Under the pieces are notes generated by a model. The model was not told where the DNA came from. It ran no database searches and worked only from the letters and a program-made list of their open reading frames with translations. DNA of 51,670 nt from Pseudarthrobacter sp. AL07 (lineage in GTDB: Bacteria; Actinomycetota; Actinomycetes; Actinomycetales; Micrococcaceae): contig NZ_JASBRB010000022.1 of assembly GCF_029960665.1 (NCBI RefSeq), positions 1 to 51,670 of the forward strand, given 5' to 3'. Both the position numbers and the translations under genes were made by a program. Shown here piece by piece: positions 26,390-35,037 of the stretch; the stretch's first letter is position 1, and each line of letters starts with the position of its first letter.

Positions 26390-27226
26390 GTGGCAGTGAC
26401 GCGGGGCCGTAAGTCCAACCCTGAGGGGCGGATGGCTCTTTGGGACCACCTCAAGGAGCTCAAGAACCGGCTGATCAAATCGGCAATTGCCGTGCTGCTC
26501 GCCGGCGTGGGTGGCTGGTTCCTTTACGACCCTGTTGTCGCCAGCCTGTCGGACCCGCTGGTTTCCATTGCCCGGGATACGGGGCGGACCGCGGTCCTGA
26601 ACTTTGCGACCATCGCAGATCCTTTCGCGTTCAAGATCCAGATTGCCATCCAGATAGGGCTGGTTATTTCCAGCCCTGTCTGGATCTATCAGGTGTGGGC
26701 TTTTATCACGCCGGGTCTGACCACGAAGGAACGCGGCTACACGCTTGGCTTTATGGCGGCCGCTGTGCCCCTGTTCCTGGCTGGTGTGTTTGTCGCCTGG
26801 CTCGTGTTCCCCACCGTGGTCAGGGCGCTGCTGCAGTTCACACCCGCGACCGGTGCCAACAACATCTCGGCCACCGACTACCTGACGTTTGCCACGCAGA
26901 TGTTGCTCATCCTCGGGATCTCTTTCCTGGTCCCCGTGATCCTGGTCGGCATCAACATGGCTGGTGTGGTCAGGGGCAGGACTATCCTCAAAGCCTGGCG
27001 GATTATCGTCTTCCTGGTTTTTGTCCTTGCTGCACTGGCCGCACCCGGCACGGACGCGCTGTCCATGTTCCTGCTTGCTGCGCCGCTGTTGATTCTGTTT
27101 TTCGCCGCGATCGGGCTGTGCATCTTCAACGACAAGCGCCGTGACAAGCGCGTGGCGAAACAGGCAGCTGAGACGGACGCGACAGCCGACCTCGCTACGC
27201 CCGGCAACGAACTGAAGAACCTGTAG
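26390..27226 (+). CDS. tatC: Sec-independent translocase subunit TatC
   Basis: The 278-residue protein has six membrane helices and the TatC signature regions: N-terminal MALWDHLKELKNRLIKSAIA (the conserved HL.EL block, which contacts twin-arginine signal peptides), the first periplasmic loop with FATIADPFAFKIQ, and SPVWIYQVWAFITPGLTTKE. The C-terminal tail is basic then acidic. It recognises Tat signal peptides and recruits TatA. The GTG at 26390 precedes an ATG at codon 15 (MALWDHL) that could also be used. It is the second gene of the tatAC operon, followed 24 nt later by the helicase gene, as in mycobacteria (tatC-helY). Confidence 0.95.
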   Translation: MAVTRGRKSNPEGRMALWDHLKELKNRLIKSAIAVLLAGVGGWFLYDPVVASLSDPLVSIARDTGRTAVLNFATIADPFAFKIQIAIQIGLVISSPVWIYQVWAFITPGLTTKERGYTLGFMAAAVPLFLAGVFVAWLVFPTVVRALLQFTPATGANNISATDYLTFATQMLLILGISFLVPVILVGINMAGVVRGRTILKAWRIIVFLVFVLAALAAPGTDALSMFLLAAPLLILFFAAIGLCIFNDKRRDKRVAKQAAETDATADLATPGNELKNL

Positions 27227-27238
27227 CGCCCGGCGCAC

Positions 27239-27244
27239 TAGGCT
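27239..27244 (+). promoter_or_regulatory. Leaderless -10 of the helicase gene
   Basis: TAGGCT ends 6 nt before the ATG at 27251. Confidence 0.45.
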
Positions 27245-27250
27245 TGAGGC

Positions 27251-30160
27251 ATGTCCTCTATCTCCGGGCCACTCTCGCCCTCTGAAAGCTACCGGGCCAG
27301 CGCGGAACGCACGGCCGAAGCGGGCACCTACCTCGGCGGGTTTGTCCGCACCCTCGATTTTGAACTTGACGAATTCCAGCGCCTCGCCTGCTGCTCCCTG
27401 CAGGAGGGCAAGGGAGTGCTGGTGGCTGCCCCCACCGGTGCCGGCAAGACCATCGTGGGCGAATTTGCCATCTACCTGGCTTTGGAACGAAACCTTAAGG
27501 CTTTCTACACAACGCCGATCAAGGCCCTAAGCAATCAGAAGTTCACGGAGCTTTCCGAAAAGTACGGTGCGGAAAACGTCGGCCTCCTGACCGGGGACAC
27601 GAGCATCAATGGCGACGCCCCCGTTGTGGTCATGACCACGGAAGTCTTACGGAACATGCTCTACGCAGACTCCGAAACCCTGGATGACCTCGGCTTTGTG
27701 GTGATGGACGAAGTCCACTACCTCGCGGACCGCTTCCGTGGTGCCGTATGGGAGGAAGTCATCATCCACCTCCCCAGTGAAGTCCAGGTAGCTTCCCTCA
27801 GCGCCACAGTGTCCAACGCAGAAGAATTCGGCGCGTGGCTCGATACTGTGCGCGGCGACACCGACATCATCGTTTCCGAGCACCGGCCGGTTCCCCTCTG
27901 GCAGCACGTCATGGTGGGCCGCGACATCGTGGACCTGTTCGCCGGCGAAACCACCTTCGACGAGATCGCTCCGCCCGCGGACGCTGAGACCGGAGCTCCG
28001 ATACCGGTCCAGGAACGGCTCACCGCAGCCACCAAAGACGCCGACGGCCAGGGGTTCGAGGTCAATCCTGACCTGCTCAGGATGGCCCGCAGCGAGGGCC
28101 AGCAAAGTTTCACCTCACGCTTCGGTCATGGCGGCCGGAGCCAGCGCCGGCAGCACCGGCACCGGACAGAGGAGCGCCCCCGGCAAGGCGCCCAGCCCGG
28201 CACTGTCCGGAAGGCCAGCCGGCCCCAGGTCATCGCGAGCCTGGACCGGCAGGACCTCCTGCCAGCTATCACGTTCATCTTCTCGCGGGCAGGCTGCGAT
28301 GCCGCTGTTGCCCAGTGTGTCTCTTCCGGACTCTGGCTAACCACGGAGAAAGAGCAGCAGAACATTGCCCGGCTCGTTGACGAGGCCGGGCAGGACATCC
28401 CGTCCGATGACCTGGACGTCCTCGGCTTCTGGACGTGGCGGGACGGCCTCCTCCGGGGTTTCGCAGCCCATCATGCCGGTATGCTTCCCACTTTTAAGGA
28501 AGTGGTCGAGAAGCTTTTCGTTGAGGGCCTGGTCAAGGCTGTGTTTGCCACCGAAACGCTGGCACTGGGCGTCAACATGCCTGCCCGCTCCGTGGTCCTG
28601 GAAAAACTCGACAAGTTCAATGGCGAAGCCCATGTGGACATCACCGCGGGGGAGTACACGCAGCTGACCGGCCGCGCTGGCCGCCGCGGCATCGACGTCG
28701 AAGGCCATGCGGTTGTCCTCTGGCAGCCGGGCACGGACCCTGCCGCCGTTGCCGGTCTTGCGTCGCGGCGTACTTATCCGCTGAATTCAAGCTTCCGGCC
28801 GACGTACAACATGAGCATCAACCTGTTGGCGCAGTTTGGCCGCGCCCGTGCGCGGGAGATCCTTGAATCCTCGTTCGCGCAGTTCCAGGCGGACCGGTCG
28901 GTTGTTGGTCTTGCCAAGCAGGTGCGCAGCCGCGAAGAGTCCCTCGCGGGATACGCGAAGTCCATGACCTGCCACCTGGGAGACTTCACCGAGTATGCCC
29001 GGTTGCGCCGTGAACTCTCTGACGCCGAAAATGTCACCTCCCGCAGCAAGTCCCGGGCCCACAAGTCCCTGAATGAAGATTCGCTGGCGCGGCTGATGCC
29101 GGGCGACGTGGTGGACGTCCCGGGAGGACGGGCTCCCGGGCCGGCGATTGTGCTGAGCTCGGACCACAGAGGCAGGGAGCCACGGCCCGCCATTCTGACC
29201 CTCGACAACCAGCTCAGGCGGATCGGTACGGAGGACCTTGAAGGCCCCATCGCGCCCCTGACGCGGATCCGGATTCCGAAGTCGTTCAACGCAAAGGTCC
29301 CCAAGTCACGGCGCGACCTCGCATCGTCGGCCCGGAATGCGCTGCGGGAGAACCGCCCGCCGGCACCCGGCCGCAGCACCGACTTCGGCCTGGGATCCGT
29401 ATTGCCACATCAGGAGAAACGCATCACGGAGCTTCGCAGGGCACTCCGCGCCCACCCCTGCCACGGCTGCAGCGAGCGTGAAGACCACGCGCGTTGGTCT
29501 GAACGGTGGTGGAAGCTGCGCCGGGAGACAGATGCCCTGGTCCGCCAGATCCAGGGCCGGACCAACACCATAGCCAAGACCTTCGATCGAGTCTGCGATG
29601 TCCTTTCCGCCTACGGCTACCTGGAAGCGGGAGCTGACGGGCGCCTGTCCATCAGCCCGGACGGCCAGCGGCTCCGCCGGATCTACGGCGAGAAGGACCT
29701 CCTGATTTCGCAAGCCCTGCGGCTGGGCGCACTCAACGACCTGGACGCCGTCGAAGTAGCAGCCCTGGCCAGCGTCCTGGTCTACCAGGCCAAACGCGAG
29801 GACAGGGGCCTCCGCCCGCGGATGCCCAGTGTCTCGCTTGAATCGTCCGTGGATGTGGTGATCCGTGAATGGTCGGCCCTGGAGGACGTGGAAGAGGCAA
29901 ACAAACTTCCGCTGACTGCCGAACCCGAACTGGGTCTCGTCTGGCCCATGTACAAATGGGCCAAGGGACGTCACCTCCAGGAGGTGCTCAACGGCACGGA
30001 CCTGGCGGCGGGCGACTTTGTCCGCTGGGTCAAACAGGTCATCGACCTCCTGGACCAGCTCGCCAAGATTCCCGGCCTGGATCCGCGTGTGTCCAGGCTT
30101 TGCGCAGAAGCAATATCGCTTATCCGCCGCGGCGTTGTGGCGTACTCTTCCGTACTTTGA
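27251..30160 (+). CDS. helY: Ski2/HelY-like DEAD/DEAH-box RNA helicase
   Basis: The 969-residue helicase has Q-motif context FELDEFQRLACCSLQ, motif I A59-APTGAGK-T67, motif II D153-E-V-H156, motif III SLSATV, and the C-terminal RecA domain with FATETLALGVNMPARSVV and the arginine-finger motif QLTGRAGRRGID. After the helicase core come the winged-helix/ratchet parts and a long helical C-terminal domain as in Ski2/Mtr4 and mycobacterial HelY (Rv2092c). An insert at residues about 290-325 is basic and low-complexity (GGRSQRRQHRHRTEERPRQG). Its function is presumed to be RNA unwinding or decay. The ATG at 27251 carries a leaderless signature. It follows tatC, the same order as in mycobacteria. 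Confidence 0.9.
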   Translation: MSSISGPLSPSESYRASAERTAEAGTYLGGFVRTLDFELDEFQRLACCSLQEGKGVLVAAPTGAGKTIVGEFAIYLALERNLKAFYTTPIKALSNQKFTELSEKYGAENVGLLTGDTSINGDAPVVVMTTEVLRNMLYADSETLDDLGFVVMDEVHYLADRFRGAVWEEVIIHLPSEVQVASLSATVSNAEEFGAWLDTVRGDTDIIVSEHRPVPLWQHVMVGRDIVDLFAGETTFDEIAPPADAETGAPIPVQERLTAATKDADGQGFEVNPDLLRMARSEGQQSFTSRFGHGGRSQRRQHRHRTEERPRQGAQPGTVRKASRPQVIASLDRQDLLPAITFIFSRAGCDAAVAQCVSSGLWLTTEKEQQNIARLVDEAGQDIPSDDLDVLGFWTWRDGLLRGFAAHHAGMLPTFKEVVEKLFVEGLVKAVFATETLALGVNMPARSVVLEKLDKFNGEAHVDITAGEYTQLTGRAGRRGIDVEGHAVVLWQPGTDPAAVAGLASRRTYPLNSSFRPTYNMSINLLAQFGRARAREILESSFAQFQADRSVVGLAKQVRSREESLAGYAKSMTCHLGDFTEYARLRRELSDAENVTSRSKSRAHKSLNEDSLARLMPGDVVDVPGGRAPGPAIVLSSDHRGREPRPAILTLDNQLRRIGTEDLEGPIAPLTRIRIPKSFNAKVPKSRRDLASSARNALRENRPPAPGRSTDFGLGSVLPHQEKRITELRRALRAHPCHGCSEREDHARWSERWWKLRRETDALVRQIQGRTNTIAKTFDRVCDVLSAYGYLEAGADGRLSISPDGQRLRRIYGEKDLLISQALRLGALNDLDAVEVAALASVLVYQAKREDRGLRPRMPSVSLESSVDVVIREWSALEDVEEANKLPLTAEPELGLVWPMYKWAKGRHLQEVLNGTDLAAGDFVRWVKQVIDLLDQLAKIPGLDPRVSRLCAEAISLIRRGVVAYSSVL

Positions 30161-30223
30161 TGTACCGGCCCTGATGTACCGGCAACCTGACAACTTCCCC
30201 CCAGCCCCAGGAGCTTCGCCCGC

Positions 30224-31879
30224 ATGACCATTGAACGTTCCACCACGCCCGCGCCGAACGAGCGAAAGGTGGTCCTGTACCGCAACGGCTCGGTCTACAC
30301 AGCAGCGGACCCCTTTGCCACCGCCATGCTGGTTGACGGCGACACCGTTGCCTGGGTCGGCTCCGAGCAAGCGGCCTCCTCCATTGCCGACAGCTCCATG
30401 GAGATCATCGACCTCCATGGGGCGCTCGTGGCGCCGGGGTTTGTTGACTCCCACGTCCACCTCACGGAAACCGGCATCGCACTCGGTTCGATCCAGCTGG
30501 GCGGGATCCGTTCTGCCTGGCAGCTGCTCGATGCCGTCGCCGCGTCCAAAGGCGACGGCCCGTTGCTGGGTCACGGCTGGGATGAATCCACGTGGGAGGA
30601 CCCTGCCCTGCCGGCGGCCGAGGAACTTGAGCAGGCGGCCGGGGGCAGGCCCGTGTTCCTGGCCAGGGTGGATGCGCATTCGGCGTTGGTCTCTTCCTCC
30701 TTGGCTGCCGCCGCCGGGCTTGGCGGGCTCGACGGCTACACCGAAGGGTCGCAGGTGAAGCGGGCGGCCCACACAGCGGCGCGTCAGGAAGCCCGGCGGC
30801 TCCCGGAGGCCAGCCTCCTGGCCTACCAGCGGCGCGCCCTGACCGAAGCGGCCGAGAACGGTTACGTGGCACTGGCGGAGATGGCCGCGCCACATATCGG
30901 CGGAGTTTCTGATCTGCGCCTGGCCGCCACCTGGAACACAGCCTCCGGCGAGGCCATGCCGGAGATCCTGCCGTATTGGGGCGAACTGGCCACCTCGGAG
31001 GAGCAGGCCAGGGCGCTGCTGGATGACCTGGGGGTATCCGTGCGCGGCCTGGCAGGCGACCTGAACATTGACGGTTCCCTCGGCTCCAGGACAGCGGCCC
31101 TGAGGTCCGGCTACAGCGACGCGGCGGGGGAGCGGGGCAACCTGTACGTATCGGCAGGGCAGGCTGGCGCCCACCTGGCGGCCTGCTCGCTGCTGGGCAT
31201 TCAGGGCGGCTTCCACGTCATCGGCGACGCGGGACTTGATGCGGCGCTGGAGGCTCTGGAAATCGCTGCTGCCGAAGTAGGGGAGCAGCGGATCCGTGCA
31301 GCCGGCCACCGTTTCGAGCATGTGGAACTGGCAGACACCGACGCCGTGCAGCAACTTGCCCGCTACGCCGTCACCGTCAGCGCCCAGCCACGCTTTGACG
31401 CTGCCTGGGGTAGCGAAGGCGGAATGTATGAGCAGCGTCTGGGGAGCCGGAGCCGGTCCATGAACCCGTTTGCCTCGCTCTACGCTGCCGGTGTCCCTAT
31501 CTGCTTCGGCAGCGACAGCCCCGTGACACCGCTTCGGCCGTGGTCCAGCGTCCGCGCCTGTCTGGAACACCACAACCACGCTGAACGGATCTCGGCCCGG
31601 GCAGCATTCCTGGGCCACACACGCGCGGGGTGGCGGGCGGCCAAGTACCACAACCCGATGGCCGGGCAACTGGTTCCCGGCGCACCAGCAAGTTTTGCTG
31701 TCTGGGAGGTTGAGGAGCTGATGGTCCAGGTGGCTGACGGACGTGTCCAGTCCTGGAGCACGGATCCGCGCGCCCGGACGCCTCTTCTCCCGGCACTGGA
31801 CACCGGTGCGGACCCGGTATGCCTGCAGACCGTGAAGGACGGCGTGGAGCTGTTTTCCAGTCCCGCACTTCGGTCGTGA
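30224..31879 (+). CDS. YtcJ-like amidohydrolase family protein
   Basis: The 551-residue metal-dependent hydrolase is of the amidohydrolase superfamily. The N-terminal beta strands (VVLYRNGSVYTAADPFATAM) are followed by the metal-binding motif FVDSHVHLTETG, a large TIM-barrel insert with GHGWDESTWEDPALP, His ligands in GGFHVIGDAGLDAALE and AAGHRFEHVEL, and the late Asp in CFGSDSPVTPL. YtcJ-type proteins hydrolyse amides or related bonds on unknown substrates. The ATG at 30224 has CCAGGAGC upstream. It is transcribed in the same direction as helY and ppm1 but seems independent of them. A specific reaction cannot be given. Confidence 0.88.
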   Translation: MTIERSTTPAPNERKVVLYRNGSVYTAADPFATAMLVDGDTVAWVGSEQAASSIADSSMEIIDLHGALVAPGFVDSHVHLTETGIALGSIQLGGIRSAWQLLDAVAASKGDGPLLGHGWDESTWEDPALPAAEELEQAAGGRPVFLARVDAHSALVSSSLAAAAGLGGLDGYTEGSQVKRAAHTAARQEARRLPEASLLAYQRRALTEAAENGYVALAEMAAPHIGGVSDLRLAATWNTASGEAMPEILPYWGELATSEEQARALLDDLGVSVRGLAGDLNIDGSLGSRTAALRSGYSDAAGERGNLYVSAGQAGAHLAACSLLGIQGGFHVIGDAGLDAALEALEIAAAEVGEQRIRAAGHRFEHVELADTDAVQQLARYAVTVSAQPRFDAAWGSEGGMYEQRLGSRSRSMNPFASLYAAGVPICFGSDSPVTPLRPWSSVRACLEHHNHAERISARAAFLGHTRAGWRAAKYHNPMAGQLVPGAPASFAVWEVEELMVQVADGRVQSWSTDPRARTPLLPALDTGADPVCLQTVKDGVELFSSPALRS

Positions 31880-31912
31880 CCGCACACAGGCCACCACCCC
31901 TGTAAAGCGCCC

Positions 31913-31918
31913 TATAAT
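31913..31918 (+). promoter_or_regulatory. -10 of ppm1 promoter
   Basis: A perfect TATAAT lies in the 115-nt gap between the amidohydrolase and ppm1, about 70 nt before the ppm1 GTG. No good -35 stands at the right distance. Confidence 0.45.
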
Positions 31919-31994
31919 GGGTAGTTGCGCCTGACCGCCAGCTACTCCGCTGCAGTTCAGCCGCTCCGACCGCTCCCGTCCAGGAAGGCCCTTT

Positions 31995-32738
31995 GTGCGC
32001 GTCCTCACCATCATTCCTACTTACAACGAGCTGGAATCGCTGCCCAAGACTCTTCAACGCCTCCGTGCAGCCGTACCGGCCTCGGACGTACTGGTGGTGG
32101 ACGACAACAGCCCGGACGGCACCGGCCGGCTTGCGGACGGCTTTGCCGCCGAGGATACGCAGGTCCACGTCCTGCACCGCAAAGGCAAGGCAGGCCTGGG
32201 GGCCGCATACATTGCCGGGTTCAAATGGGGGCTCGAGGCAGGCTATGACGTTCTGGTGGAAATGGATGCGGACGGCTCACACCAGCCCGAACAGCTTCAC
32301 CAGCTGCTGGAAGCCGTTGAACAGGGCGCGGACCTCGCCATGGGATCCCGCTGGGTTCCCGGTGGCAGCGTGGTCAACTGGCCGTTGTACCGGCAGGCGA
32401 TTTCACGCGTTGGCAGCACCTACGCCCGGCTGATGCTGGGCCTGAAGATCAAGGATGTCACCGGCGGCTACCGTGCGTTCCGGCGGACCACGCTGGAAAA
32501 ATTGAATCTTGACCTTGTCGATTCAGTGGGCTATGGCTTCCAGGTTGACTTGGCGTGGCGTGTCGCCAAGCTGGGCCTCCGGATCGAGGAACGCCCTATT
32601 ACGTTCGTGGAGCGCGAGCTCGGAGCGTCAAAGATGAGCGGCAACATTGTTGTTGAGGCCATGGTCAACGTCACCCGGTGGGGCCTGCAGGCGCGCTGGA
32701 ACAAGCTCACAGGCAAGAAAGATCCGGCACAGGGCTGA
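31995..32738 (+). CDS. ppm1: Polyprenol-phosphate mannosyltransferase (Ppm1-type GT2)
   Basis: The 247-residue GT2 glycosyltransferase has the DPM-synthase motifs [46 protein letters not shown] (the DxD metal site), [10 protein letters not shown] and [16 protein letters not shown]. It transfers mannose from GDP-mannose to polyprenyl phosphate on the cytoplasmic face, giving the donor for lipoglycan and protein O-mannosylation. Unlike the mycobacterial form it is not fused to an apolipoprotein N-acyltransferase domain. The start is a GTG at 31995 after AGGAAGG. It is convergent with rbpA, the same pairing as in mycobacteria (Rv2051c/Rv2050), separated by a long palindromic terminator. Confidence 0.93.
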   Translation: MRVLTIIPTYNELESLPKTLQRLRAAVPASDVLVVDDNSPDGTGRLADGFAAEDTQVHVLHRKGKAGLGAAYIAGFKWGLEAGYDVLVEMDADGSHQPEQLHQLLEAVEQGADLAMGSRWVPGGSVVNWPLYRQAISRVGSTYARLMLGLKIKDVTGGYRAFRRTTLEKLNLDLVDSVGYGFQVDLAWRVAKLGLRIEERPITFVERELGASKMSGNIVVEAMVNVTRWGLQARWNKLTGKKDPAQG

Positions 32739-32765
32739 CCTTCAGCAGCGGCTAGGACAAAAGAT

Positions 32766-32809
32766 AAGGGCCGGCCCGGCAACGTGATCACGTTGCCGGG
32801 CCGGCCCTT
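32766..32809. terminator. Bidirectional palindromic terminator between ppm1 and rbpA
   Basis: A perfect 44-nt palindrome centred on GATC (each arm reads AAGGGCCGGCCCGGCAAC then GTGA from the outside in), preceded by A-rich and followed by T-rich sequence. As RNA it forms a hairpin of about 20 bp with a minimal loop and should stop transcription from both convergent genes. Confidence 0.85.
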
Positions 32810-32880
32810 TCTCAATCATTCAGCTCGCGTCAGTCCATGACGCTTTGACCTCTGCCGAGGGCCTTGACCGCCGCTTGGGG

Positions 32881-33228
32881 TCAGGCCGTGCGCCGTTCGC
32901 CACGGCGTTCGCGCAGGATGGTCAGCCGGTCCTCGAGGATCTGCTCCAGTTCCGGAAGGGAACGGCGCTCCAGGAGCATGTCCCAGTGGGTTCGGACAGC
33001 CTTTTCGTTGCTGGTGTCCGGACGTTCGCCGTCAACGAGGAGCGCTTCCTTGCCGGTCTTGGAAACCCACACAGGAGGAATTTCAGCCTCTGAAGAGAAC
33101 GTCACGAAGACCTGCTCGCCGTCCTCGCACCGGTATTCGACACGCTGGCGCGGAGCCGGCTCAACGCCGGACTCGGTCTCCATGCTCTGCGCGCCAAGAC
33201 GCATACCCCGCAGGCTGCGATCGCTCAT
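32881..33228 (-). CDS. rbpA: RNA polymerase-binding protein RbpA
   Basis: The 115-residue actinobacterial transcription factor binds core RNA polymerase and group 1/2 sigma factors and promotes open-complex formation. It shows the N-terminal tail MSDRSLRGMRLGAQS, the RbpA core domain (RVEYRCEDGEQVFVTFSSEA, IPPVWVSKTGKEALLV), the basic linker and the C-terminal sigma-interacting helices (KAVRTHWDMLLERRSLPELE). The ATG at 33228 was chosen over the upstream open frame because GAGGGAGAAA precedes it. The core keeps only one of the zinc-site cysteines (YRCEDG), so this is the non-zinc or reduced-zinc form. Two promoter candidates lie in its long leader. Confidence 0.95.
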   Translation of the reverse strand: MSDRSLRGMRLGAQSMETESGVEPAPRQRVEYRCEDGEQVFVTFSSEAEIPPVWVSKTGKEALLVDGERPDTSNEKAVRTHWDMLLERRSLPELEQILEDRLTILRERRGERRTA

Positions 33229-33329
33229 GTTTTCTCCCTCTGGTCGGTTCGCGGAGCAGGACTCCACGCAAGCCGGACCGGCATAACCGCCCCGGACTAC
33301 TCTGTGCACTGTGCTGCATCATATGATTC

Positions 33330-33355
33330 AACGCATTGCGAAGCATTCTTGTTCC
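33330..33355 (-). promoter_or_regulatory. SigR-type promoter candidate for rbpA
   Basis: GGAAC (33351-33355) and GTT (33330-33332) are separated by exactly 18 nt on the minus strand, matching the GGAAT-N18/19-GTT pattern of actinobacterial SigR/SigH thiol-stress promoters with one base different. In Streptomyces rbpA belongs to the SigR regulon. It lies 102 nt before the start codon. Confidence 0.5.
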
Positions 33356-33386
33356 AGCGGATCTGGTCCGACCGGACAAATACACA

Positions 33387-33414
33387 ATTATACCGGCGTG
33401 GGGCCAAGCCGCAA
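33387..33414 (-). promoter_or_regulatory. Housekeeping-type promoter for rbpA
   Basis: A perfect TATAAT -10 (33387-33392) and TTGCGG -35 (33409-33414) with a 16-nt spacer on the minus strand. It would start a leader of about 150 nt before rbpA that contains the SigR-type promoter. Confidence 0.6.
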
Positions 33415-33487
33415 AACGCGAGGGGACCCGCGACAAATCGCGGATCCGCTCCTGACCTGCCTGAGTCAGATCCGAGACAGACCCGGG

Positions 33488-34438
33488 TCAGGACCCAGGC
33501 TGTTTGGCGGGTTCCTCGTCGAACAGCCCGCTGCCGCCGGCGCCGGGGTCAGGATTGGTGCCGCCCAGTGCCTGGCCGATGCCCTTGAGTGCCTCACCAA
33601 TTTCACTGGGAATGATCCAGAGCTTGTTCGATGAGCCTTCTGCGATCTTCGGAAGCGTCTGGAGGTACTGGTAAGCCAACAGCTTCTGGTCGGGGTTGCC
33701 CTTGTGGATGGCATCGAAGACCTTCTGGATGGCCTGCGCCTCACCGTCTGCACGGAGGATGGCTGCCTTGGCGTCGCCCTCGGCCGCCAGGATCGATGCT
33801 TGCCGCTGGCCCTCGGCCGTCAGGATGGCAGACTGCTTGGTGCCTTCGGCCGTGAGGATCGCAGCACGGCGGTCTCGCTCGGCCCGCATCTGCTTCTCCA
33901 TCGAGTCCTGGATCGAGTGGGGCGGGTCAATGGCCTTGAGCTCCACGCGCGAGACCCGGATGCCCCAGCGGCCGGTTGCCTCGTCCAAGACACCGCGCAG
34001 CTGGCCGTTGATCTGGTCGCGGGATGTGAGCGCCTCTTCCAGGTTCAGGCCGCCCACAACGTTACGCAGGGTGGTAGTGGTGAGCTGCTCCACGGCCTGG
34101 ATGTAATTGGCAATCTCATAGGTGGCGGCGCGCGGATCAGTAACCTGGAAGTACACCACAGTGTCGATGGACACCACCAGGTTGTCTTCGGTGATGACCG
34201 GCTGCGGCGGAAAGGACACCACCTGCTCCCTCAGGTCCAGGAGCGGCAAGAGCCGGTCCACAAACGGGATCAGGATGGTGAGTCCCGGGTTAAGGGTCCG
34301 CTGGTATTTGCCGAGCCGTTCAACGACACCGGCCCTCGCCTGCGGGATGATCCGCACTGAGCGGACCAAAACAATGATCACGAACACGATCAGGACCACC
34401 AGCACAATGGCCAAGGCGGCTCCTCCTGCGTTATCCAT
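33488..34438 (-). CDS. SPFH/band-7 (paraslipin-like) membrane protein
   Basis: The 316-residue protein has one N-terminal membrane helix (AALAIVLVVLIVFVIIVLVR), the SPFH/band-7 domain (VRIIPQARAGVVERLGKYQR through RVSRVELKAIDPPHSIQDSM) and a long Ala/Glu coiled coil with short repeats of ILTAEG and ILAAEG. It probably forms a large oligomeric scaffold in the cytoplasmic membrane, as stomatin-like proteins do. The C-terminal tail is Gly/Pro-rich. The ATG at 34438 has GGGAGA just before it; a TTG at 34456 would add six residues. It lies 32 nt after the NfeD-like gene on the same strand, the classic NfeD-SPFH pairing. Confidence 0.9.
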   Translation of the reverse strand: MDNAGGAALAIVLVVLIVFVIIVLVRSVRIIPQARAGVVERLGKYQRTLNPGLTILIPFVDRLLPLLDLREQVVSFPPQPVITEDNLVVSIDTVVYFQVTDPRAATYEIANYIQAVEQLTTTTLRNVVGGLNLEEALTSRDQINGQLRGVLDEATGRWGIRVSRVELKAIDPPHSIQDSMEKQMRAERDRRAAILTAEGTKQSAILTAEGQRQASILAAEGDAKAAILRADGEAQAIQKVFDAIHKGNPDQKLLAYQYLQTLPKIAEGSSNKLWIIPSEIGEALKGIGQALGGTNPDPGAGGSGLFDEEPAKQPGS

Positions 34439-34470
34439 ACGTCTCCCATTCCCCAATAGTTAGGCTGTAC

Positions 34471-34935
34471 TTAGGACTGTGCGGACTGCTCCGGCGGTGC
34501 GGAGACAACTGCCGTGGCGCCGTCGATGGCCGAGACCACTGCTTTCTGGCCGGCAGGCAGGACGCCGCCGGAGGACCTGGCACTCCAGACATCGCCCCCG
34601 ATCTTGACGAGGCCGCCGGTGGAGCTGACTGCTTCCATCACCAGGGCCTGCTCGCCAATGAGCCGGTCTATGTTGGTGCGCTGGTCCGCGGGTCCTTTTT
34701 TCAGGTGGCTGAGTGCGACCGGGCGGACGAAGGCGATCATCAGCAGCGAGACGATGCAGAACACCACGATCTGCAGCCACAGGTCAGCGCCGGCGAAATC
34801 CGCGACGAGCGCGGCAAGTGTTCCGCCGCCGAGCATGATGAAGAACAGGTCAAGGGTGATCATTTCGATCACTGCGAACGCGAGGAAGGCTGTGAGCCAC
34901 AGTGCCCACCAGTTTTCGCCGAGCCATTCAAACAT
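34471..34935 (-). CDS. NfeD-family membrane protein
   Basis: The 154-residue protein has four hydrophobic segments in the first 75 residues (WALWLTAFLAFAVIEMITLD, FFIMLGGGTLAALVADFA, LWLQIVVFCIVSLLMIAF) and a C-terminal OB-fold domain (IGEQALVMEAVSSTGGLVKI, GGDVWSARSS). This is the short NfeD form, a partner of SPFH proteins, and the two genes form an operon here. Together they are thought to organise membrane domains or quality control. The ATG at 34935 follows AAGGGGGACGG, a strong ribosome-binding site. Confidence 0.9.
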   Translation of the reverse strand: MFEWLGENWWALWLTAFLAFAVIEMITLDLFFIMLGGGTLAALVADFAGADLWLQIVVFCIVSLLMIAFVRPVALSHLKKGPADQRTNIDRLIGEQALVMEAVSSTGGLVKIGGDVWSARSSGGVLPAGQKAVVSAIDGATAVVSAPPEQSAQS

Positions 34936-35037
34936 TCCGTCCCCCTTGACCTTCCGGTACCTGTCTATTTATCCTAGTCCGCCGGAAAGCAGGACGGCAG
35001 GTTGCATCCGGGGCGGCGGTTGAACGTGCTCAAGTCG

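Noticed and set aside
29306..32014. 902-residue open reading frame on the minus strand across helY and the amidohydrolase gene
   Set aside because: It is antisense to two well-supported genes and has no domain signal; long antisense frames are expected in high-GC DNA with strong third-position bias.
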